DNA from: Corynebacterium sp.
GTDB taxonomy: Bacteria > Actinomycetota > Actinomycetes > Mycobacteriales > Mycobacteriaceae
Assembly (NCBI RefSeq): GCF_030530965.1
Contig: NZ_JAUMTY010000002.1
Span: 107,437 to 126,838, forward strand
Reading direction: 5' to 3'
Length of the DNA stretch: 19,402 nucleotides
Each line of letters starts with the position of its first letter. Within the stretch, counting starts at the first letter, position 1. Both the position numbers and the translations under genes were made by a program. The notes beneath the pieces are model-generated. The model worked only from the letters and a program-made list of their open reading frames with translations. It was not told where the DNA came from and did no database searches. Positions 14,981-19,402 of this stretch are shown here, piece after piece.

Positions 14981-15024
14981 GCGAGGGCGTGCCGCTAGGG
15001 GGATCGCGGTACGCCCTCGCTTTA
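14981..15024. terminator. Strong intrinsic terminator between hemQ and msrB
   Basis: A 15-bp stem, 14981-14995 with 15006-15020 (one G-U pair), encloses a 10-base loop, followed by CTTTATCC-type T-rich bases on the plus strand. It sits between two convergent genes and can stop hemQ transcription; on the minus strand the flank is less T-rich. Confidence 0.85.
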
Positions 15025-15034
15025 TCCCTGGCTG

Positions 15035-15466
15035 CTAATCCTTGGTTGCCGGTTCTAGCGTGAGACTGATGCTGTTAATGCAATAGCGTAAATCCGTAGG
15101 AGTGTCATAGCCTTCGCCTTCGAAGACATGGCCCAGGTGGCTATGGCACTGCGCGCATTTCACCTCAACTCGGTGCATCCCGTGGCTATTATCAGCGACT
15201 TCAATGATCCGGTCTCCGGCGAGCGGGGAGAAGAACGATGGCCACCCGCAGTGGCTGTGGAACTTCTCGCGGGATCGGAAGAGCTCAGCGCCGCAGGCTC
15301 GGCACCGGTAGACCCCTTCGGTCTCGGTATCGGTGTATTCACCCGTAAAAGGGGCTTCGGTTCCCGCTTCTCTGAGGACCCGGTATTCGGCGTTGGTCAG
15401 CCGAGCCCGCCACTCATCATCGCTAAGACGACGAAAGTCTTCGTGTTGTTCATCTTTGTCAGTCAT
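15035..15466 (-). CDS. msrB: Peptide-methionine (R)-S-oxide reductase MsrB
   Basis: Reduces R-methionine sulfoxide in proteins using thioredoxin or mycoredoxin-type donors, repairing oxidised methionines in the cytoplasm. 143 residues. Zinc cysteine pairs C55-x2-C58 (YRCRACG) and C104-x2-C107 (KCAQCHSHLGHVF) are both present; FHSHCGWPSFF (69-79) is the substrate pocket; the catalytic Cys129 is in RYCINSISLTL, the usual RYCINS signature. The ATG at 15466 has AAAGGA about 5 bases upstream. It lies downstream of the RibD_C-family reductase on the same strand (gap of 154 bases) and convergent with hemQ, as in mycobacteria, where aftC lies between; aftC is not seen here. Confidence 0.97.
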   Translation of the reverse strand: MTDKDEQHEDFRRLSDDEWRARLTNAEYRVLREAGTEAPFTGEYTDTETEGVYRCRACGAELFRSREKFHSHCGWPSFFSPLAGDRIIEVADNSHGMHRVEVKCAQCHSHLGHVFEGEGYDTPTDLRYCINSISLTLEPATKD

Positions 15467-15620
15467 TCTTTCCTTTCGGCTTCGTGAAAGATTGTTAATA
15501 GAGGCTACTGTTTTAACTCATTTCAACACCGCGTTATGGTTCGTTATTTCACGGGGCCGTATAAAAAGCTTTAGTTCGCCATCTGCGAAAAGGGGCTAAT
15601 TGCACCACCATCCGTGTGGT

Positions 15621-16523
15621 CTAGGTGTGCTCGTTGCATAGACCGTACCTAAGGAACACAGCTCCATCCTGGTCATACCCTATTGCGAGGAGTTCACCAT
15701 CTGTCGGTGTGCCAGTGACCGTCTTGGCATCCTCGTCGCTTCCGTCGGAGGTTCCGTAGGCAATTCGCGGCGCATTGCCGGCCTGTACACCGGAGTGAAT
15801 CGTCAAGATCACTTCATCAATGGCGCGTGTTGCTATGAGTGATCCCAGAAAGCGAGGCCCGCCTTCACAATCGACGACGTTGTAGCGGTCGTTTAACCAT
15901 TGACGGATATGTGTGCCATCGAGTTTGTCGAGGACATTGACGTTTATGCCGTGGTTCCGCAGAATTGTCCGGTTCTTGCTAAAAGTCGATGTTTCTGACG
16001 CACTTCGATCGGTGAGGATGATAACTGAGCCCCTGTGCTGGGTTTCCTCGGACGAATGGTTGTCAGAATCTTTGTCTCCGTCTACCGATTCCGACTGATC
16101 GTCATTGGTGTCGTCAGTGGTGGTGAGGGGGGATGAAAGGATGTCTGAGAGCTTTTTGTCATCCAACTTATGGGTAGTGAGAACCAAGTCTGCGGCTGGT
16201 GGTAGTCCATGGTGCGCTCGGGTCTGGATTTCATGCGCGCTGAACTCGATGGGACCATAGCCTTCGGCGAGGGCCGTGGATAGTCCAGCTATGACGGCTT
16301 CGGTTTGCCGTCGGTGCAGGGCGAACATGGCGGAATCGATCGGGCCGCCGAGCTCTCCTGATGTGCCACTTGATGCTACGGAAGCGCCATCGATGGTCGA
16401 TACCATGATTGCTCGAAGGTTCGGTGTCTGTGGCGCAGGGTAGGGGAGGAAGCGCTCTAATGCGCTGTCAATATCGGGATCGTTTTCGGGCGGAAAAACC
16501 GTAACTGTGGGTGATGGTGCCAT
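15621..16523 (-). CDS. RibD_C-domain pyrimidine reductase family protein (DHFR-like fold)
   Basis: 300-residue NADPH-dependent reductase of the RibD C-terminal family, the counterpart of mycobacterial Rv2671. Members resemble dihydrofolate reductase; the mycobacterial protein is reported to replace DHFR, so a folate role is as likely as a riboflavin one. Seen: PNLRAIMVSTIDGAS (34-48), the strand-loop equivalent of the DHFR N-terminus; RRQTEAVIAGLSTALAEG (71-88) and the phosphate-binding DCEGGPRFLGSLI (218-230) near the C-terminus, followed by IDEVILTI. Residues about 135-165 are an acidic Asp/Ser/Glu-rich insertion. The frame stays open to 16652, but that extension runs through the tRNA-Cys gene; ATG 16523, with GGAG close upstream, is the start. 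No deaminase domain is present, so it is not bifunctional RibD. Confidence 0.88.
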   Translation of the reverse strand: MAPSPTVTVFPPENDPDIDSALERFLPYPAPQTPNLRAIMVSTIDGASVASSGTSGELGGPIDSAMFALHRRQTEAVIAGLSTALAEGYGPIEFSAHEIQTRAHHGLPPAADLVLTTHKLDDKKLSDILSSPLTTTDDTNDDQSESVDGDKDSDNHSSEETQHRGSVIILTDRSASETSTFSKNRTILRNHGINVNVLDKLDGTHIRQWLNDRYNVVDCEGGPRFLGSLIATRAIDEVILTIHSGVQAGNAPRIAYGTSDGSDEDAKTVTGTPTDGELLAIGYDQDGAVFLRYGLCNEHT

Positions 16524-16595
16524 GGCTCCACAGTAGGCGGGAATGCGCCATGAATTCTGTGGAAAGTCCCCGTTGAAATGAATACGTTGAGATTG

Positions 16596-16666
16596 AGGTG
16601 GAAACGGGAATCGAACCCGTGTACACGGTTTTGCAGACCGTTGCCTCACCACTCGGCCATTCCACC
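16596..16666 (-). tRNA. tRNA-Cys (anticodon GCA)
   Basis: 71 bases fold as a cloverleaf: acceptor GGTGGAA/TTCCACC, D arm, anticodon loop CTGCAAA with GCA, T arm GGGTTCGATTC, and the U discriminator expected for Cys. The 3' CCA is not encoded (next bases are CAATC). It lies between the reductase gene and a terminator, so it needs a promoter of its own. Confidence 0.97.
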
Positions 16667-16696
16667 ATTCGACGATGAGGAAAGGATTTCACTCAC

Positions 16697-16708
16697 GCAT
16701 CATGATGC
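16697..16708. repeat. 12-base palindrome upstream of tRNA-Cys
   Basis: GCATCATGATGC is a perfect palindrome 31 bases before tRNA-Cys on the minus strand and 11 bases beyond a terminator. It overlaps the place where a tRNA-Cys promoter would be expected, and a TATCGT (TAnnnT) lies just before it on the minus strand; this could be a protein-binding site or chance. Confidence 0.4.
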
Positions 16709-16718
16709 ACGATAGCAC

Positions 16719-16742
16719 AAAAGGGCAGTGATCTGCCCTTTT
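16719..16742. terminator. Intrinsic terminator between tRNA-Gly and tRNA-Cys
   Basis: AAAAGGGCA (16719-16727) and TGCCCTTTT (16734-16742) form a perfect 9-bp stem with a 6-base loop, with T-runs on both strands. It ends the tRNA-Gly-Val-Gly transcript before tRNA-Cys on the minus strand. Confidence 0.85.
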
Positions 16743-16758
16743 ACACCTTGGTGCATGG

Positions 16759-16831
16759 AGCGGATGACGGGACTCGAACCCGCGACCCTAACCTTGGCAA
16801 GGTTATGCGCTACCAACTGCGCTACATCCGC
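16759..16831 (-). tRNA. tRNA-Gly (anticodon GCC), copy 1
   Basis: 73 bases, acceptor GCGGATG/CATCCGC, anticodon loop TTGCCAA with GCC. The sequence is identical to the copy at 17045-17117. Unlike that copy, the 3' CCA is encoded (16756-16758). Read from the upstream tRNA-Val and tRNA-Gly genes and followed by a terminator. Confidence 0.97.
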
Positions 16832-16887
16832 GAGACTCATCGTGCAGCAAAAGTACGAAAGAAACTTTCTCAATCCGCTGCGATAAG

Positions 16888-16962
16888 TGGTGCGCGATAC
16901 TGGGATCGAACCAGTGACCTCTTCCGTGTCAGGGAAGCGCTCTCCCGCTGAGCTAATCGCGC
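16888..16962 (-). tRNA. tRNA-Val (anticodon GAC), with encoded CCA
   Basis: 72-base cloverleaf (16891-16962), acceptor GCGCGAT/ATCGCGC, anticodon loop CTGACAC with GAC, A discriminator, then CCA encoded at 16888-16890. It lies between the two tRNA-Gly genes in one transcript. Confidence 0.97.
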
Positions 16963-17023
16963 ATGTAGTCGACCAGACCATGAAACTTCGAGAACTCCAT
17001 CGTCGAAAAGTCAACCTAGATAA

Positions 17024-17041
17024 CTGAAATGTCTATTTCAG
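17024..17041. repeat. Hairpin in the spacer before tRNA-Val(GAC)
   Basis: CTGAAAT/ATTTCAG is a perfect 7-bp stem with a 4-base loop, directly 3' of the second tRNA-Gly gene on the minus strand. Without a T-run it is more likely an RNA processing structure than a terminator. Confidence 0.45.
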
Positions 17042-17044
17042 CTG

Positions 17045-17117
17045 AGCGGATGACGGGACTCGAACCCGCGACCCTAACCTTGGCAAGGTTATGCGCTACC
17101 AACTGCGCTACATCCGC
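17045..17117 (-). tRNA. tRNA-Gly (anticodon GCC), copy 2, first of the cluster
   Basis: 73 bases identical to copy 1 in the body. After the U discriminator the next bases are CAG, so the CCA must be added after transcription. First gene of the Gly-Val-Gly transcript. Confidence 0.97.
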
Positions 17118-17127
17118 ATGACGTGTT

Positions 17128-17153
17128 GTGTTGGGCTCGGAAGCCCGTAACAC
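17128..17153 (-). repeat. Leader hairpin before the tRNA-Gly-Val-Gly transcript
   Basis: Outer stem GTGTT/AACAC and inner stem GGGCT/AGCCC around a 4-base loop (UUCCG-like on the minus strand), with a 2-base bulge. It lies between the tRNA promoter and the first tRNA, as in a precursor RNA leader; no T-run follows. Confidence 0.45.
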
Positions 17154-17162
17154 GCGAAAGAA

Positions 17163-17192
17163 AGACTAGCCGTAGCGATAGCTAATGCACAA
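17163..17192 (-). promoter_or_regulatory. Promoter of the tRNA-Gly-Val-Gly cluster
   Basis: TTGTGC (17187-17192) and TAGTCT (17163-17168), 18 bases apart on the minus strand, fit a housekeeping promoter. The start would be near 17156, about 40 bases before tRNA-Gly copy 2. No ribosome site or frame is expected here. Confidence 0.45.
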
Positions 17193-17337
17193 ATCCCCAG
17201 GAAAACAGGCTTTAGCATGATCATTTTGGGGGTTGCTGACGGAAAACTACGCGGACCGACCGTATCGAGCCTGTGCGCCTCTACAGAGCCTCACCGCGTT
17301 TGGCACATAGGATTGTGGGAGCACGTCAACGTCATTT

Positions 17338-17366
17338 TTGTTCGTGACTTCCTATCGTGATAGATT
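17338..17366 (+). promoter_or_regulatory. Promoter of tRNA-Val(CAC)
   Basis: TTGTTC (17338-17343) and TAGATT (17361-17366), 17 bases apart, are followed 11 bases later by the tRNA. The transcript would start near 17373, leaving a very short leader. Confidence 0.5.
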
Positions 17367-17377
17367 TTTGGCTTGTC

Positions 17378-17449
17378 GGTCTCATGGCTCAGTGGAAGAG
17401 CGTTCCGTTCACACCGGAAAGGTCGCTGGTTCGATCCCAGCTGAGACCA
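17378..17449 (+). tRNA. tRNA-Val (anticodon CAC)
   Basis: 72-base cloverleaf: acceptor GGTCTCA/TGAGACC, anticodon loop TTCACAC with CAC, T arm GGTTCGATC, A discriminator; CCA not encoded. Single-gene transcript with its own promoter and terminator, divergent from the other four tRNAs. Reads GTG codons. Confidence 0.97.
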
Positions 17450-17456
17450 CAGACAG

Positions 17457-17484
17457 CCCGGGCACCACGTGGTGTCCGGGTTTT
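17457..17484 (+). terminator. Intrinsic terminator of tRNA-Val(CAC)
   Basis: A 12-bp inverted repeat 17457-17468 with 17469-17480 (one G-U pair) is followed by TTTT. It begins 8 bases after the tRNA. Confidence 0.9.
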
Positions 17485-17793
17485 CGCATATCCGGGCCCT
17501 GCCGCTGATGGCTACTGGTTGCTTGGCGGGTGGCCTGAACCCGGCAGCCGGGGCAAACGTAGTGGGGGGTGAAGTGCCGTGGATAGTGGGGAACTTCCTG
17601 ACGTGTTTCGACGACTAGTGTCTACGCGGTTCGCGAGTGGGCACCGGGCAGCTTGGAAGCGTTATATATCGCCACATCCGTGGCGGCTTCGTACCTGAGC
17701 GCCAGGTGGCAGCGTGGCGTGTAGAGGTTAAGAGATTTTGTGTGCCACGATGGAGAGAAGTAGTTGGTTTTACGCAGCTCTGGGAGGGCTGAG
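17485..17793 (+). other. Upstream region of the copper genes, no gene seen
   Basis: About 310 bases between the tRNA terminator and the CopC-like gene. Contains an A/T-rich stretch TTATATAT (17662-17669) immediately followed by a perfect inverted repeat CGCCAC/GTGGCG (17670-17685), and further hairpins CCCGG/CCGGG (about 17538-17550) and CGCCA/TGGCG (about 17701-17721). A weak TTGTGT/TAGTTG pair 17 bases apart lies at about 17740-17768. No CsoR-type (TACCC/GGGTA) operator was recognised. Confidence 0.45.
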
Positions 17794-18468
17794 ATGAGCG
17801 ACAGTCGAACTGTACGGTTCCGAAGTGCGGGTGGCCTTATCGTATCCCTCATCCTTATCGTGGTGGGGGCGGTTGCTTTTTCCCCGCAGGCCTGGGCTCA
17901 TGACAGCGTGGTGTCGTCGTCGCCCGAGGATGGTTCGACAGTATCGGAGTTTCCTCACGACATTCAGCTGACGATGTCAGGCAACCCGAGAGATAATTTC
18001 AACACCATAGCGGTGTCGAACAAATCGTCCGGAAAGGTCATTGCCAAAGGAACACCCACTATCTCGGGGAATGTTATTTCATTCACAGTTCCTGAGGATG
18101 TCGATGCCTCGCCGGGTACATACGTCGTGGGGTTCCAGATCACCAGTTCTGATGGGCATTCGACACGTGGGTCAATTTCCTTCACATATTCTGGAGATTC
18201 TGAGAAGGGAGAATCTGCAGCGCAGTCCGCGTCGACAGGGGAGTCGGAGGGGAATACGGATGAATCCGGCGGTTCTTCTGTCCCCTCCGCGAACGATAAC
18301 GACGGAACCTCCCAAGACACAGACTCATCATCCTCGACGTCGTCGTCGCCATTTGGATCGAAGGCCCTGTGGCTATCTATCGCCGTTATCATCGTCATTA
18401 TCGGTGCTCTCGTGGTTGCGTTACGACGTCTTCGTGACTCAAGCTCTGACGATCGAGGCTCACGATAA
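17794..18468 (+). CDS. CopC-domain copper-binding protein with C-terminal membrane anchor
   Basis: 224-residue exported protein that should bind Cu(II) outside the cytoplasmic membrane. Signal peptide 1-35 (hydrophobic core LIVSLILIVVGAVAF, ending AWA), so the mature protein should start at His36. CopC domain about 36-132: HDSVVSSSPEDGS, then SSDGHSTRGSISFTYSG; Asp120 and His122 plus the N-terminal His form the known Cu(II) site of CopC. A Ser/Asp/Gly-rich linker (133-188) leads to one membrane segment (191-210, ALWLSIAVIIVIIGALVV) and a short basic-acidic tail. ATG 17794 is chosen for its GGGAGG 6 bases upstream, not the TTG at 17764. It lacks the CopD channel domain often fused to it. The PCuAC lipoprotein follows after 97 bases, so the two probably form an operon; in C. 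glutamicum similar genes precede a DyP-type peroxidase. Confidence 0.9.
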   Translation: MSDSRTVRFRSAGGLIVSLILIVVGAVAFSPQAWAHDSVVSSSPEDGSTVSEFPHDIQLTMSGNPRDNFNTIAVSNKSSGKVIAKGTPTISGNVISFTVPEDVDASPGTYVVGFQITSSDGHSTRGSISFTYSGDSEKGESAAQSASTGESEGNTDESGGSSVPSANDNDGTSQDTDSSSSTSSSPFGSKALWLSIAVIIVIIGALVVALRRLRDSSSDDRGSR

Positions 18469-18565
18469 AACACCAAACAGTAGATTCTTGGAGGCGTCTT
18501 CGAGGATCTAAATATCGCATTGTGGGGCGTTGTGTTCCACAGGAGGAAATGAGGAGTTACAGAAA

Positions 18566-19243
18566 ATGAGTACATCACGGTCAACATCTCGGCTGGCTGT
18601 TCGTGTCGCCGGAGCTTCAGTTCTGGCCCTGTCACTAGGGCTCGCTGCGTGTTCTGTCGACGAAGATTCGGATAAAGACGGCTCACAATCGGCCGCAACG
18701 ACAACAACGTCGTCGTCCGCGAGCAGCACGGATAAAGCTTCCGGTGATGTTTCCCTGGATCAGGGCTATGTGAAGTCGAAGACCCCGGATAAAGCGATGA
18801 CCGCGATTTTCGGAACTCTGAAGAACAACACCGATAAAGAGAAAGTCCTCGAGTCGGTGTCGTCGTCCGATGTCAAAGGTAATTTCGAACTGCACACCGT
18901 TGTCGACGGAAAAATGGTCGAGCAAAAAGAAGGGTTTAAGCTCCCCGCAAATGGGACTTTGGAGATGAAACCCGGCGGAGAACACATCATGATTATGGAC
19001 AATCATGATGAATTAGCTGCCGGGGACAAAGTTAATGTGCAGTTGAAGTTCAAAGACGGTTCCACGGAGAAAGTGTCTATTCCTGTCCGTGAACAGCCCT
19101 CGGGTGAAGAAAACTACGGTGGCGATGACAGCTCTGACATGTCAGGGATGCCAGATATGCCCGGTATGAGCGATTCAGCTCAGCCAGGTGGCCAAGAGAT
19201 GGGCGGTCAGGCAGACCACTCCATGCACGGGCATTCCCACTAG
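18566..19243 (+). CDS. PCuAC-domain copper chaperone lipoprotein with Met/His-rich tail
   Basis: 225-residue predicted lipoprotein that should bind Cu(I) at the outer face of the membrane, possibly to supply cytochrome oxidase. Signal peptide ends in lipobox LAAC with Cys29; a Ser/Thr/Asp linker runs to about 60; PCuAC domain 61-175 (GYVKSKTPDKAMTAIFGTL, GNFELHTVVDGKMVEQKEG, LPANGTLEMKPGGEHIMIM). Copper ligands expected from the family are His110, Met117, His140 and Met142; the spacing (H-x6-M-x22-HxM) differs slightly from the classic motif. The last 35 residues (191-225, DMSGMPDMPGMSD to HSMHGHSH) hold six Met and four His, a second likely copper site. ATG 18566 is preceded by GAGGAG at 9 bases. 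Downstream, 159 bases to the window end hold an inverted repeat but no gene. Confidence 0.92.
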   Translation: MSTSRSTSRLAVRVAGASVLALSLGLAACSVDEDSDKDGSQSAATTTTSSSASSTDKASGDVSLDQGYVKSKTPDKAMTAIFGTLKNNTDKEKVLESVSSSDVKGNFELHTVVDGKMVEQKEGFKLPANGTLEMKPGGEHIMIMDNHDELAAGDKVNVQLKFKDGSTEKVSIPVREQPSGEENYGGDDSSDMSGMPDMPGMSDSAQPGGQEMGGQADHSMHGHSH

Positions 19244-19255
19244 GTCAGTTAGATC

Positions 19256-19294
19256 AACCAGTTGATGTCGTGATAGTGAAAGCATCATCTGGTT
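19256..19294 (+). terminator. Imperfect hairpin after the PCuAC gene
   Basis: 12 bases at 19256-19267 (AACCAGTTGATG) pair with 19283-19294 (CATCATCTGGTT) with one mismatch and a 15-base loop, 12 bases after the stop codon. No T-run follows, so its role as a terminator is weak. Confidence 0.4.
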
Positions 19295-19402
19295 ACTGAT
19301 TTCTGCTGATGCCGACGTTTGAGTGCTGGCCTTATCCGCCCCTGCGGTTACGGTCGGCGTCCCACGCTGTGTGGTGTCGTCCAGCGATCAGGGAAAACTC
19401 AA

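Noticed and set aside
16524..16652. N-terminal extension of the RibD_C-family gene
   Set aside because: The extension would be translated through tRNA-Cys; family alignment and the ATG at 16523 give the normal start.
16596..17449. tRNA cluster as a mobile-element attachment site
   Set aside because: All five tRNA genes are intact, with no integrase, no direct repeat of a tRNA 3' end and normal core genes on both sides.
17964..18707. 247-codon open frame on the minus strand over the copper genes
   Set aside because: It is antisense to two well-supported exported proteins and has no ribosome site or known motif.

Overview
The window looks like a chromosomal core segment of a Corynebacterium or close relative in the Mycobacteriales. 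GC is moderate, GTG and TTG starts are frequent, -10 elements have the TAnnnT form, and several protein families largely confined to Actinobacteria are present (DUF4193, DUF3093, DUF3710, DUF3159, DUF3000, polyphosphate glucokinase, actinobacterial HemQ). From memory, the gene order closely follows the M. tuberculosis block Rv2703 (sigA) to Rv2671 (ribD-like). No mobile element, CRISPR array, phage gene or defence system was found.

Layout: (1) 1-1445, minus, the 5' part of the primary sigma factor gene sigA, with an unusual Lys/Ala plus Asp-rich N-terminus. (2) 1921-3810, divergent ppgK (glucokinase) and an inositol monophosphatase. (3) 4042-5742, a DUF4193 zinc protein, DUF3093 membrane protein and dut; the last two may be read from leaderless GTG starts. 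(4) 5872-8929, a tight plus-strand operon of DUF3710, DUF3159 and a TRAM-domain RNA methyltransferase. (5) 9041-11099, minus, DUF3000 and an RNase D-like exonuclease, translationally coupled through a TTG start. (6) 11435-14950, the haem block hemE, hemY (cgoX), hemQ (chdC), closed by a strong terminator. (7) 15035-16523, minus, msrB and a RibD_C-family reductase. (8) 16596-17449, five tRNA genes: Gly-Val-Gly-Cys on minus and Val(CAC) on plus. (9) 17794-19243, a secreted copper-handling pair: CopC-like membrane-anchored protein and a PCuAC lipoprotein with a Met/His-rich tail.

How the genes fit together: HemE makes coproporphyrinogen III, HemY oxidises it to coproporphyrin III, and HemQ decarboxylates coproheme to haem after iron insertion by a ferrochelatase not in this window; this is the coproporphyrin-dependent route of Gram-positive bacteria. 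The copper pair probably delivers or buffers copper outside the membrane. Dut, MsrB and the RNA methyltransferase are housekeeping enzymes. DUF4193, DUF3093, DUF3710, DUF3159 and DUF3000 remain without a known role and are the main source of possible new biology. Genes I expected from related genomes but do not find at their usual places are dxs (between the methyltransferase and RNase D) and aftC (beside msrB).
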